A stretch of 64,000 nucleotides of DNA. Source: Planococcus versutus (GTDB lineage Bacteria; Bacillota; Bacilli; Bacillales_A; Planococcaceae). The position numbers were made by a program, and so were the translations under genes. Shown here piece after piece: positions 9,448 to 16,992 of this stretch. A model generated the notes under the pieces. It was not told the DNA's origin and did no database searches. It was given only the letters and a program-made list of their open reading frames with translations. Every line of letters starts with the position of its first letter. Within the stretch, counting starts at the first letter, position 1. Location: NCBI RefSeq assembly GCF_001186155.3, contig NZ_CP016540.2, forward strand, positions 2,768,001 through 2,832,000. Reading direction: 5' to 3'.

Positions 9448-9669
9448 ATGTCAGATAAAAAATCACTAGATCAAGACAAGCGTGAAGGTGCTTCAATGGA
9501 CAATCCAGAACAGTATAAAACTGATAAAAAAACTCTTACTGAAATGCACGAAGAAGAGTTAACTGTTGACGCTATTCCTATGGAAGACTTAAAACAAGAG
9601 AAGCGTGAAGAAGGCGATAAGCGCGGTACTAAGAATAGTTCTTCAAGCGAAGAGAAATTCCCTGAATAA
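9448..9669 (+). CDS. Small acidic hydrophilic protein of unknown function
   Basis: A 73-residue protein with no hydrophobic segment and no cysteine. It is dominated by Lys, Glu, Asp and Ser and is probably disordered. I chose ATG 9448 because AGGAAGAGG lies 8 bases upstream; an in-frame ATG at 9400 lacks a ribosome binding site. A strong terminator follows. A weak SigB-like match (GTTTTA, 13 bases, AGGAAT) lies near 9390-9415. No family is recognised; hydrophilic stress proteins are one possibility, by composition only. Confidence 0.6.
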   Translation: MSDKKSLDQDKREGASMDNPEQYKTDKKTLTEMHEEELTVDAIPMEDLKQEKREEGDKRGTKNSSSSEEKFPE

Positions 9670-9691
9670 TCGTGCAAATGTTTGTTATAGC

Positions 9692-9726
9692 AAAAACCCA
9701 CAGAGACTGTTCTCTGTGGGTTTTTT
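9692..9726 (+). terminator. Strong terminator after the small acidic protein gene
   Basis: A 15-bp stem (AAAAACCCACAGAGA paired with its complement ending at 9725) and a six-T run. Confidence 0.88.
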
Positions 9727-9762
9727 ATGCTATGATTCTCATTTGAACAGGAGTGAAAGAAA

Positions 9763-10656
9763 ATGAAAAACTGGATTTATCCGCTTATGGTCGTCATAGC
9801 TGCAAGCTGTTATGGGATTCTCTCAACTATTATAAAGGTGGCCATGAAAAATGGATTTACTTCTGCGGAAGCAGTAACTAGTCAATACTTTATAGGGTTC
9901 GCATTGGCAGCTCTGTTATTTTTTGTGACACAACGAAAAATGCCTCGTCTGAAAGGTTGGAAAATTTTGGTGCTGTCGGGTAGCTTTACAGCGGCCACCG
10001 GTATGGTGTATGCACATTCTCTTAACTACCTTCCCGCTTCACTAGCCGTTGTTTTATTATTCCAATTTACTTGGATTGGCATGTTCTTAGATTGTATCGT
10101 TAATCGCCGATGGCTTAAACGAACAGAAGTTTTTTCGTTAATTTTATTATTTGCTGGTACATTGTTTGCAGCGGGTATTATTGGCACTGACCTCAGTGGC
10201 ATTCCATGGCAAGGTTGGGTATGGGGCATGGCTGCTGCATTTTGTTTTTCTGCGTTTATGTTTGTCAATGGTAAGCAAATCGAAGGCATGGACACATCAG
10301 CCCGTCTGTTTTATGTGTCACTTTTTGCAGCAATCATTGTAGGACTTTTTCAAACACCTGAAATTGTTTGGAACGGTCAATTATTCACTGAAGGCTTATG
10401 GATTTACGGCTTATTGCTGGGCTTTTTTGGCATCATTATGCCAATCTATTTCTTTTCTATCGCCGTTCCGCGCGTCGGCTCTGGACTCGCTTCGATTTTA
10501 AGCGCAATGGAGTTGCCCGTTGCTGTCATTGCATCTGTTCTTATTTTGAACGAAACATTAAGTTCGCTTCAAATTGTCGGGATCTTTATTATTTTGATCG
10601 GAATGGTTTTGCCAAGTGCGTTTAATCGAACGCCCAAAACTGTAGAACATATTTAA
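9763..10656 (+). CDS. EamA/DMT-family transporter
   Basis: A 297-residue protein with about ten transmembrane helices arranged as two EamA repeats (roughly residues 5-135 and 150-285), typical of drug/metabolite exporters. Conserved features include the early GILSTIIK segment and the family-typical ending (VAVIASVLILNETL, then a last helix ending in VLPSAF). The substrate cannot be inferred. The start follows ACAGGAGTGAAAG. It appears monocistronic, with a terminator at 10655-10682. Confidence 0.85.
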   Translation: MKNWIYPLMVVIAASCYGILSTIIKVAMKNGFTSAEAVTSQYFIGFALAALLFFVTQRKMPRLKGWKILVLSGSFTAATGMVYAHSLNYLPASLAVVLLFQFTWIGMFLDCIVNRRWLKRTEVFSLILLFAGTLFAAGIIGTDLSGIPWQGWVWGMAAAFCFSAFMFVNGKQIEGMDTSARLFYVSLFAAIIVGLFQTPEIVWNGQLFTEGLWIYGLLLGFFGIIMPIYFFSIAVPRVGSGLASILSAMELPVAVIASVLILNETLSSLQIVGIFIILIGMVLPSAFNRTPKTVEHI

Positions 10657-10682
10657 AGACCTGCTACCTTAGCAGGTCTTTT
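10655..10682 (+). terminator. Terminator of the EamA transporter gene
   Basis: Stem AAAGACCTGCT with AGCAGGTCTTT (10655-10665 and 10671-10681), T-rich end. Confidence 0.8.
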
Positions 10683-10684
10683 AT

Positions 10685-10710
10685 GTTTAATTCGGAGTGA
10701 AACAGGAATA
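10685..10710 (+). promoter_or_regulatory. Candidate SigB promoter for the FMN-binding stress protein
   Basis: GTTTAA (10685-10690), 13 bases, then AGGAAT (10704-10709). The -35 is a perfect match to the SigB consensus and the -10 is close. It lies 34 bases before the start codon of a gene whose B. subtilis relatives are general stress genes. Confidence 0.5.
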
Positions 10711-10742
10711 GACAACTATATAGACAAAAGGAGTGATAGTAG

Positions 10743-11165
10743 ATGAATCAAGAAGATGTAAAAAAAGCTGCATTAAAAGTTCTTGAGGAAAGTTACGTAG
10801 GAACATTAGCCACAGTAAAAGGGGATAAGCCCCATTCACGCTACATGACTTTCTTTAATGACGAGTTCACACTCTACACTGCCACTAGCAAAAAAACACA
10901 AAAAGTTGATGAACTAGAAGCAAACCCACATGCTCATATTCTTTTAGGCTATGAAGGAGAAGGCATTGGTGATGCATTTTTAGAAATCGAAGGCACAATG
11001 TCTTTAAATGACGATCGCAAAATTATCGACAAAGTATGGAATGATAATTTAAAAGACTGGTTTGAAGGTCCAGACGATCCAAATCTTATTATTTTAGCTA
11101 TAAAACCAGAGCGGATTCGCTTAATGAATAAAAAAGGTGAAGAGCCACAAACTCTAGAACTGTAA
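10743..11165 (+). CDS. Pyridoxamine 5'-phosphate oxidase-like FMN-binding protein (general stress protein 26 type)
   Basis: A 140-residue protein of the split-barrel flavin-binding fold, similar in size and layout to B. subtilis YdaG (general stress protein 26). It shows the family opening (VGTLATVKGDKPHSRYMTFF) and a central strand pattern KTQKVDELEANPHAHI. The physiological reaction of this subfamily is not established; FMN binding is inferred. The start follows AAAAGGAGTGATAGT. A SigB-type promoter just upstream fits a stress role, and a bidirectional terminator separates it from nsrR. Confidence 0.8.
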   Translation: MNQEDVKKAALKVLEESYVGTLATVKGDKPHSRYMTFFNDEFTLYTATSKKTQKVDELEANPHAHILLGYEGEGIGDAFLEIEGTMSLNDDRKIIDKVWNDNLKDWFEGPDDPNLIILAIKPERIRLMNKKGEEPQTLEL

Positions 11166-11170
11166 ACACA

Positions 11171-11200
11171 AAAACGGCTCAAAATCATGAGCCGTTTTTT
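11171..11200 (+). terminator. Bidirectional terminator between the convergent stress gene and nsrR
   Basis: Stem AAAACGGCTC with GAGCCGTTTT, with A-run on one side and T-run on the other, so it can act on both strands. Confidence 0.82.
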
Positions 11201-11634
11201 TATGTTTGAAGAATTTCACGAAGCCCTTCCCTATTAAACATCAGGTCTTCAAGCGTATATTCATCGAGTACTGATAAATATGCGTTGAGTGCTTTGCCTA
11301 AAGCACCGCGCAACCCGCAAATTGACGAAATGGGACAACGATTTGTAGCCGAGTTAAAACATTCAACCAAATGGAAGTCGTCTTCCATTTTCCTTACTAC
11401 CGTACCAACATTAATCTGTTGAGGGAGATCTGCAAGACGAATACCACCGCCTCTTCCCCTAACTGTTTGAATGAAACCTGCTTTTCCGAGCTCAAACGTA
11501 ACTTTAGTCAAATGATTCTTGGATATATTGTAAGCATCAGAAATTTCTTGGATAGTCGTCAGTTTTTCTGGCTCTTTTGTGCCTAAATAAATCAAAACAC
11601 GTAATGAGAAATCAGTATACATGGTCAATCTCAT
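11200..11634 (-). CDS. nsrR: NsrR-type Rrf2 nitric-oxide-sensing repressor
   Basis: An iron-sulfur repressor that responds to nitric oxide and controls hmp genes. The 144-residue protein has a winged helix at about residues 1-60. Cluster ligands are Asp8, Cys92, Cys100 and Cys106; these positions coincide with those known for B. subtilis NsrR. I chose the ATG at 11634 (AGAAGAGGTGAATAAA upstream); a longer in-frame version from 11691 has no ribosome binding site and would spoil the Asp8 register. It is divergent from the first flavohemoglobin gene, which fits its role. A -10-like TATAAT lies about 20 bases upstream. Confidence 0.88.
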   Translation of the reverse strand: MRLTMYTDFSLRVLIYLGTKEPEKLTTIQEISDAYNISKNHLTKVTFELGKAGFIQTVRGRGGGIRLADLPQQINVGTVVRKMEDDFHLVECFNSATNRCPISSICGLRGALGKALNAYLSVLDEYTLEDLMFNREGLREILQT

Positions 11635-11724
11635 TTTATTCACCTCTTCTGACTGTTTATTATAGCGACTTTTTAGTTCTTTCGAAAGCAAATGAACCTC
11701 AAAATACGAAAAGGAGTGTTTACT

Positions 11725-12912
11725 ATGTTATCAGAACAAACTCGTTCTATTGTTAAGTCTACTGTCCCCGTTTTAGAGGAACATGGTGTTGCAATTACCA
11801 CTCGATTTTATGAAAATCTTTTTGTAGCGCATCCTGAGTTATTGAATATTTTCAATCAGGCAAACCAAGCACAAGGTCGCCAACAAGCTGCACTAGCAAA
11901 TTCAGTTCACGCAGCTGCCGTTCACATTGATAACTTGGAAGAAATTCTTCCAACGGTTGTTCAGGTGGCACACAAGCATGTGAGTGTTGGCGTTTTACCT
12001 GAACATTATCCAATTGTTGGTGACTATTTACTAAAAGCCATGAAAGAAATATTGGGTGACGCTGCAACAGACGAAATTCTTGAAGCGTGGGCTGAAGCTT
12101 ATGGAGTCATTGCAGATGCTTTTATTAATGTTGAGAAAGACATGTATAAAGAAACAGAAGACCAAGAAAATGGTTGGGTATTTTTTAAAGATTTTGTTGT
12201 TGCACGCAAAGTCAAAGAAAGTGACGTCATTACTTCTTTCTATTTAAAGCCTGCAGACGGATCTGATGTACCTCCTTATACACCAGGTCAATACATTTCA
12301 GTGCGACTTACGATGCCTGGAGAAGAATTTTTAGTCATTCGGCAATACAGTCTTTCTCAAGCACCAAAGCCCGATGAGTTCCGCATTTCAGTTAAAAGTG
12401 AAAATGACAACGATCCAAATGGTGTTGTTTCCAACTATCTGCACCGCAGCCTCAATGAAGGTGATCCTATCGAAGTAAGTGCACCTGCTGGAGTCTTTGT
12501 ACTCGATCTATCGAAAACAACGCCTGTTGCTTTCATTAGTGGCGGTGTCGGGATTACTCCAATGATGAGTATGTTTGAAACAGTTGCACGATCTACACCC
12601 GAACGTCCAACTGCTTTCTTGCATGGTGCGCGTAATCCAAATCAACACGCTTTCGATTCAGACATTCAATCTTATGCTAAAAAAATGGAAAACGCTCGTT
12701 ACAAAACAGTGTATTCTGATGAACCAAATGGGTTTATAACACGGGAAATGCTAGAAGAGTATGTGGATCCAGCTAGTGATATCTATGTTTGTGGTCCGCC
12801 ACGCTTTATGGAAATTATGATTCGTGAATTGCGCGGATTAGGCATTCCAGAAGAACAGATTCATTACGAGTTTTTTGGTCCAGCAATGAATTTAACGATG
12901 GATAGTGAATAA
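11725..12912 (+). CDS. hmp: Flavohemoglobin (nitric oxide dioxygenase), copy 1
   Basis: Oxidises NO to nitrate using O2 and NAD(P)H. The 395-residue protein has a globin domain (1-140) with distal Tyr29 and Gln53 and proximal His85. An FAD-binding domain follows (RQYSLSQA near residue 206) and then an NAD-binding domain (SGGVGITPMMSM, later VCGPPRFME). I chose ATG 11725 with AAGGAGTG upstream; the in-frame ATG at 11692 lies in the divergent promoter region. It has a close paralogue at 13490-14671. Unlike that copy, no clear NsrR-type inverted repeat is seen upstream here. Confidence 0.93.
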   Translation: MLSEQTRSIVKSTVPVLEEHGVAITTRFYENLFVAHPELLNIFNQANQAQGRQQAALANSVHAAAVHIDNLEEILPTVVQVAHKHVSVGVLPEHYPIVGDYLLKAMKEILGDAATDEILEAWAEAYGVIADAFINVEKDMYKETEDQENGWVFFKDFVVARKVKESDVITSFYLKPADGSDVPPYTPGQYISVRLTMPGEEFLVIRQYSLSQAPKPDEFRISVKSENDNDPNGVVSNYLHRSLNEGDPIEVSAPAGVFVLDLSKTTPVAFISGGVGITPMMSMFETVARSTPERPTAFLHGARNPNQHAFDSDIQSYAKKMENARYKTVYSDEPNGFITREMLEEYVDPASDIYVCGPPRFMEIMIRELRGLGIPEEQIHYEFFGPAMNLTMDSE

Positions 12913-12923
12913 ATAGATTAGCC

Positions 12924-12947
12924 GCCCAGCTTATGCTGGGCTTTTTT
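12924..12947 (+). terminator. Terminator of the first flavohemoglobin gene
   Basis: GCCCAGC, TTAT loop, GCTGGGC and six Ts. Confidence 0.82.
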
Positions 12948-12974
12948 ATGTGTTTAGAAGCATGTAGGCGAAAT

Positions 12975-13067
12975 ATGACGTATTTTGATGAGTTTGGACA
13001 GTATTTCTCTTTGTTTAGACAGTATTCATCAACTAATGGACAGTATTTGAATGAATACGGACTGTAT
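12975..13067. repeat. Short tandem repeat with exact 21-bp period
   Basis: The 9-mer GGACAGTAT or a close variant recurs at 12975 (ATGACGTAT), 12996, 13017 (AGACAGTAT), 13038 and 13059 (GGACTGTAT). These are precisely 21 bases apart, while the 12 bases between them vary. It lies in the 577-bp gap between the two flavohemoglobin genes, which holds no credible gene. In one frame it would read as a 7-residue repeat with a GQY core. I do not treat that frame as a protein because it has no start signal and runs into the next repeat. Confidence 0.7.
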
Positions 13068-13094
13068 ATCCATTTAGTGGAATTAACTCTTACC

Positions 13095-13370
13095 GGAGCT
13101 AAACGGTCGCTTCTGCTTTTCTTTTTGTCCAGACTCCAGCGACCAACTCCTCGGGTCATGAGTCAACTCAACTGCGTGGCAAAGAACGCCACACCGCTGA
13201 TCCGCCTTATGCCTGTCGGAGCTAAACGGTCGCTTCTGCTTTTCTTTTTGTCCAGACTCCAGCGACCAACTCCTCGGGGCATAAGTCAACTCAACTGCGT
13301 GGCAAAGAACGCCACACCGCTGATCCACCTTATGCCTGTCGGAGCTAAACGGTCGCTTCTGCTTTTCTTT
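13095..13370. repeat. 123-bp tandem repeat, about 2.3 copies, with hairpin-capable ends
   Basis: Copies begin at 13095, 13218 and 13341 (the last truncated after about 30 bases), each starting GGAGCTAAACGGTCGCTTC. The first two differ at only a few positions. Within each unit AGCGACCAACTCC near the TGTCCAGACTCC stretch can pair with GGAGCTAAACGGTCGCT of the next copy, so the natural mobile unit is probably the hairpin-ended segment from TGTCCAG to GCTTTTC. It is more GC-rich than its surroundings. Similar intergenic elements are common in Bacillaceae and Planococcaceae genomes (general recollection). The long open frame through it is a by-product of the period being divisible by three. Confidence 0.8.
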
Positions 13371-13410
13371 TGTTGTGACTTTTTTGTGAAGTCAATTGTG
13401 TCTAAATTTT

Positions 13411-13435
13411 AAAGAAGTATTTAAAATATATCTTT
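13411..13435. promoter_or_regulatory. Candidate NsrR operator (ns-box-like inverted repeat) upstream of the second flavohemoglobin gene
   Basis: AAAGAAGTATTT, A, AAATATATCTTT: two 12-base arms with 10 of 12 matching. The AT-rich sequence is very like NsrR boxes known in B. subtilis (ATATTTTAAATAC type). It lies 55 bases before the start codon. Confidence 0.6.
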
Positions 13436-13489
13436 AAAAAGATTGGAGGAGTATAGTCAAGGTATAGAAAACAAAAGGAGAGATTGACC

Positions 13490-14671
13490 ATGTTATCACA
13501 AGAGACAAGAACAATCATTAAATCCACAGTACCGGTATTAGAAGAGCACGGAACAGCGATCACAACTGTTTTTTACAAAAATATGTTCGAAGCACATCCT
13601 GAACTTTTAAATATTTTTAATCACGCAAACCAAAAACAAGGTCGTCAACAAGCTGCATTAGCAAACACGGTTTACGCTGCAGCAGTTCATATTGACAATT
13701 TAGAAGCTATTCTTCCAGCTATCGTGCAAATTTCCAACAAACATGTAAGTTTGGGAATCAAACCGGAACATTATCCGATTGTTGGAGAATACCTATTAAA
13801 AGGAATTAAAGAAGTTTTAGGTGATGCTGCAACTGACGAAATTATCAATGCATGGGCAGAAGCTTATGGTGTCATTGCAGATGCCTTTATCGGTGTTGAA
13901 AAAGATATGTATGCAAATATGGAAACTCAAGAAAATGGTTGGAGTTTCTTTAAAGACTTCTCAATTGCTCGTAAAGAAAAAGAGAGCGAAAACATTACTT
14001 CTTTCTATTTAAAACCAGTAGACGGAAAAAATGTTCCAGCTTATCAGCCTGGTCAATACATTTCTGTACGCATGGCAATTCCAGGAGAACAGTATTTGTT
14101 CAACCGTCAATACAGTCTTTCACAAGCTGCTTGTGAAGATGAGTTCCGTATTTCAGTTAAACGTGATGCAGACAATGATCCGAACGGACGTGTATCTGTT
14201 TATCTTCATGACGAAATGAATGTAGGCGATCGCTTTGAAGTCAGCGCTCCTGCAGGTGAATTCGTTCTAGATACTGAAAAAGATACACCCGTAGCATTTG
14301 TCAGCGGCGGTGTTGGTATTACACCAATGATGAGCATGTTCGAAACTGTGGCTACTTTAACTCCTGAGCGTCCAACAGCCTTTCTTCATGCTGCACGCAA
14401 TGAATCCTTGCACGCTTTCGACAAAGATATTCAAAAACACGTTGCAGCTATGGCTAATGCAAACTACAAAACACTTTATTCTGATCAGCCACAAGGGTAT
14501 ATTACACAAGCAATTTTAGAAGAGTACGTCGACATTACAGGTGACGTTTATGTATGTGGTCCTGTTCCTTTCATGGAAGCCATGATTCAACAACTGAGCG
14601 CACTTGGAATGAAAGAAGAACAAATTCATTTTGAATTCTTTGGTCCAGCTGTCGCTCTTCAAACTGTATAA
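13490..14671 (+). CDS. hmp: Flavohemoglobin (nitric oxide dioxygenase), copy 2
   Basis: A second complete flavohemoglobin of 393 residues, colinear and clearly paralogous with copy 1 over its whole length. It keeps the globin Tyr29, Gln53 and His85, the FAD motif RQYSLSQA and the NAD-domain motifs SGGVGITPMMSM and YVCGPVPFME. ATG 13490 has AAAAGGAGA upstream; a TTG six bases earlier is a weaker alternative. An ns-box-like inverted repeat upstream suggests NsrR control. No gene lies between the copies, only repeats, so this looks like a local duplication that has diverged in sequence and regulation. Confidence 0.93.
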   Translation: MLSQETRTIIKSTVPVLEEHGTAITTVFYKNMFEAHPELLNIFNHANQKQGRQQAALANTVYAAAVHIDNLEAILPAIVQISNKHVSLGIKPEHYPIVGEYLLKGIKEVLGDAATDEIINAWAEAYGVIADAFIGVEKDMYANMETQENGWSFFKDFSIARKEKESENITSFYLKPVDGKNVPAYQPGQYISVRMAIPGEQYLFNRQYSLSQAACEDEFRISVKRDADNDPNGRVSVYLHDEMNVGDRFEVSAPAGEFVLDTEKDTPVAFVSGGVGITPMMSMFETVATLTPERPTAFLHAARNESLHAFDKDIQKHVAAMANANYKTLYSDQPQGYITQAILEEYVDITGDVYVCGPVPFMEAMIQQLSALGMKEEQIHFEFFGPAVALQTV

Positions 14672-14680
14672 TATTTTTAG

Positions 14681-14709
14681 AAGCTGTCCATTCACTGGAC
14701 AGCTTTTTA
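14681..14709 (+). terminator. Terminator of the second flavohemoglobin gene
   Basis: AAGCTGTCCA paired with TGGACAGCTT (14681-14690, 14696-14705), then Ts. Confidence 0.82.
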
Positions 14710-14791
14710 TATGCAGTCATTTATTGCAATAAGCAGTAGTCGTTTAAATCTATTGTGTTATCTACTGCCAGAAATTCACTTACAATAAATA

Positions 14792-14817
14792 AATGCCCTG
14801 CTAAAGCGCAGGGCATT
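14792..14817 (-). terminator. Hairpin downstream of the VOC gene
   Basis: AATGCCCTGC and GCAGGGCATT form a 10-bp stem next to the stop of the minus-strand gene; the following tract is T/A-rich on that strand. Confidence 0.7.
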
Positions 14818-14818
14818 G

Positions 14819-15181
14819 TTAATCTAAAAACTCTAGCCGATTACCGAACGGATCAAAAATAAAAAATCGCTCTACACCTGGAATGCTTTTATCTTCTTTA
14901 ACTTCCACTTTATTTACTAGCAAATGTGCTTTCAGCTCTTTGTAGCCTGCTACTCGAAATGCTGGATGCGCTTTTTTAGCTGGTGAAAAAGGCTCTTCAA
15001 CACCTACATGCAATTGTTGTTCGCCAAATCCAAACCATGCGCCTCCTCTTCTTTTCAATACTTCTGGTTTTTCAAGCTCTTGCATCCTCAAAATTCCTGC
15101 ATAAAAAGCTATCGCTTCCCTTTCTTTTCCTGCAGGTGCTGCCACTTGTACATGATCGATCTTCAAAACAGAAAAATTCAT
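14819..15181 (-). CDS. VOC-family (glyoxalase/bleomycin-resistance fold) protein
   Basis: A 120-residue single-domain vicinal-oxygen-chelate protein. Typical features are KIDHVQV at the N-terminus, LHVGVEEPF in the centre, and FFIFDPFGNRLEFLD at the C-terminus, where the last Glu is a usual metal ligand. The reaction is unknown; members include glyoxalases, dioxygenases and resistance proteins. The ATG at 15181 has AAAGGAG at normal spacing; the ATG two codons upstream would sit almost on top of the ribosome binding site. No operon partner. Confidence 0.8.
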   Translation of the reverse strand: MNFSVLKIDHVQVAAPAGKEREAIAFYAGILRMQELEKPEVLKRRGGAWFGFGEQQLHVGVEEPFSPAKKAHPAFRVAGYKELKAHLLVNKVEVKEDKSIPGVERFFIFDPFGNRLEFLD

Positions 15182-15324
15182 ATTCATACTCCTTTTTCTA
15201 GAGTTTATTTACTTTCTCAATAATATCATAGATGAATATTCCTCGATTTTTCGGTAACTCCATTTATTCACTTTGCAAACTCTTTCTATTTGACGTAGCA
15301 TAAACAATAAAGAGGTGAATCCAT

Positions 15325-16005
15325 ATGACGTTCCCACAACAAGCTACATACTGGCTAAGTAGTCAATCCGTCTCAGTAGATCGTCTTCCTCAGCAACCGC
15401 TTAAGCAGGATATTCCGATCATGATTGAGGAACTAAAGAACTGGTGCCATACTGATAATGCGGGTGTAGCTGTTTCTTATTTTTTCCGACAATATGCACT
15501 TTACGTAACTGCTCAATTTACTTTACTCCACCAACATCATGGTTTTTTTTCTGTCGATTGGCGTGAATTGCAGTTTGACCGCGTTCATAATTACGGTTTG
15601 CCACTCTTGCAAACACATGTATCGTCTTCTACATTTCAAACTGTTGATTCAGAAAAGCGATTTCAAGCTTTTCATGACATTCTTTCTAAACAAGTTGATG
15701 ACTTGTTAAACGAATTTAAAAAACACATAAAAATTTCTCCAATCACTTGTTGGGAAAATGTTCTTGGATCTCTTTTATGGTACTATGCCAGTATGGAAGC
15801 TCGGAATCCACGATTGGTAGCAGAAGATTTTGACTGGCTGCTAAATGCTGCAAATTGGAAACCTATTAAGACCTCTTATCTTGCTAAGCTACTCGGCAAT
15901 ACTTCGTTGCGACAAGCAGTTTCAAAGCCTTTACGAAAAACATGCTGTTTGTATAAAGAAATGTCTTCGTTTGATACGTGCACTTTTTGTCCAAAGCCAA
16001 ATTAA
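15325..16005 (+). CDS. FhuF-like [2Fe-2S] ferric-siderophore reductase family protein
   Basis: A 226-residue protein whose C-terminus (CCLYKEMSSFDTCTFC) reproduces the C-C-x10-C-x2-C arrangement that binds the unusual [2Fe-2S] cluster of FhuF, the cytoplasmic ferric-siderophore reductase of E. coli. The upstream part is poorly conserved, as is usual in this family. No siderophore transporter or synthesis gene lies nearby and no clear Fur box was found, so the substrate is open. The start follows AAAGAGGTGAATCCAT. A bidirectional terminator follows. Confidence 0.7.
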   Translation: MTFPQQATYWLSSQSVSVDRLPQQPLKQDIPIMIEELKNWCHTDNAGVAVSYFFRQYALYVTAQFTLLHQHHGFFSVDWRELQFDRVHNYGLPLLQTHVSSSTFQTVDSEKRFQAFHDILSKQVDDLLNEFKKHIKISPITCWENVLGSLLWYYASMEARNPRLVAEDFDWLLNAANWKPIKTSYLAKLLGNTSLRQAVSKPLRKTCCLYKEMSSFDTCTFCPKPN

Positions 16006-16036
16006 AACACCTCAGCAACATGCTGAGGTGTTTGTT
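16005..16036 (+). terminator. Bidirectional terminator between the FhuF-like and aeRF1-like genes
   Basis: AAACACCTCAGCA and TGCTGAGGTGTTT form a 13-bp stem, overlapping the stop region of both convergent genes. Confidence 0.8.
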
Positions 16037-16873
16037 TTATACTTCAAATACTTCGTGTAGGATTTTTCCAGGGTCGTTATTCATCAAGTTTTTAAACACG
16101 CAACTTTTTGGTTTTTGTTGAAGTGTTTTCGCAAACGATTTAGCGTGATCGGCTTCTCCAACCACATGGATTTCTTCCCATTTGCGTTCTTTTTTCAATT
16201 TATCTATTTTGCTGCCCATATCTTTATAAAAACGTTCCAAATTCTCTTTTAGTCTATGATCTAGTTCATCGACTGGACTTCCACCGCCGCTTCCGCCAGT
16301 AACGGCTACGCCACCACCACCTGCTCCACCGCCAAGAGAGCCGGAACTGCGTACACCTTTTTGTTCAGTCCACACTTCTAGGCCTGCATCAAACTCATAA
16401 AAAAATTCTTCATTTATAATCCCCATCGATGTATCAATAACACGAATTCCTTTAAAGCCTGGCAAAACAATACCAGCATAAGGATAAGCTTTGTACATGT
16501 ATCGCAGCTCTTCTAATTCAGGTTTGTTTTCCCAGTGAAAACTTGTTTTTACCGGCACTTGTACATAATGTACTGACCATAAATCGTTGTATGGGGATGC
16601 GAAAATGATGACTCCTTTTTGAAACTCTGTTTGGTTATCTAAAATTTCTTTTTCTACTTTTTTTCTCAAGTCTTTATAGTCTTTTATTTCTTTTTCGTTG
16701 TTCGAAGCTGTTAAGTACTCATCTAATCGCTTTAAGCCATTTTTCAGATGGATCTTCCATGCCCCATTTTGGGCATCCGGATCAGCTGGATTGGTATTCA
16801 AATATACACTTAACACGCAACGATCTGGACATTCAAAGTTTTTCAATTCCTGGATTTTGTCGTATAAGGTCAT
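16037..16873 (-). CDS. Archaeo-eukaryotic release-factor-1-like protein (bacterial VLRF1/BaeRF type)
   Basis: A 278-residue protein resembling the bacterial aeRF1-like families proposed to act in ribosome rescue or peptide release. Residues 1-165 form an alpha/beta domain (SVYLNTNPADP, IIFASPYNDLW, GIRVIDTSMG). A glycine-rich exposed loop at 178-199 (GSLGGGAGGGG and GGSGGGS) sits where such proteins carry their catalytic GGQ-like loop. A helical and alpha/beta C-terminal part with EIHVVGEADHAKSF follows. No canonical GGQ is visible. The start follows AAGGAGGATGATTGA. A good SigB-type promoter lies just upstream. The family assignment is from pattern recognition and is moderately sure; the function is inferred. 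Confidence 0.55.
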   Translation of the reverse strand: MTLYDKIQELKNFECPDRCVLSVYLNTNPADPDAQNGAWKIHLKNGLKRLDEYLTASNNEKEIKDYKDLRKKVEKEILDNQTEFQKGVIIFASPYNDLWSVHYVQVPVKTSFHWENKPELEELRYMYKAYPYAGIVLPGFKGIRVIDTSMGIINEEFFYEFDAGLEVWTEQKGVRSSGSLGGGAGGGGVAVTGGSGGGSPVDELDHRLKENLERFYKDMGSKIDKLKKERKWEEIHVVGEADHAKSFAKTLQQKPKSCVFKNLMNNDPGKILHEVFEV

Positions 16874-16913
16874 TCAATCATCCTCCTTGTTATATTCCAT
16901 CCTTACTACCTGA

Positions 16914-16938
16914 TTACCCGTATAGATTCTATTTAAAC
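16914..16938 (-). promoter_or_regulatory. Candidate SigB promoter for the aeRF1-like gene
   Basis: On the minus strand: GTTTAA, 13 bases, GGGTAA, about 40 bases upstream of the start. One mismatch to the SigB consensus in total. Confidence 0.62.
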
Positions 16939-16966
16939 GAATCTTCTGAAGGTTTTTAAATTTGAT

Positions 16967-16992
16967 GTTTAAATTTTTTTGTATTGTGGTAA
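16967..16992 (+). promoter_or_regulatory. Candidate SigB-like promoter for the DUF3243 gene
   Basis: GTTTAA, 14 bases, TGGTAA, 43 bases upstream of the start. Perfect -35, weaker -10. It is divergent to the promoter at 16914-16938. Confidence 0.35.

Noticed and set aside
12933..13412. A 159-codon open frame through the two repeat arrays between the flavohemoglobin genes, with repeated peptide units
   Set aside because: No ribosome binding site, repeats with periods of 21 and 123 bases stay open because both are multiples of three, and both arrays look non-coding.
13484..13489. TTG start for the second flavohemoglobin
   Set aside because: The ATG six bases later has better spacing to AAAAGGAGA and aligns with the first copy's start.
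15200..15240. AT-rich stretch resembling half of a Fur box upstream of the FhuF-like gene
   Set aside because: Too few matches to the 7-1-7 pattern and placed about 100 bases away, within the divergent promoter.
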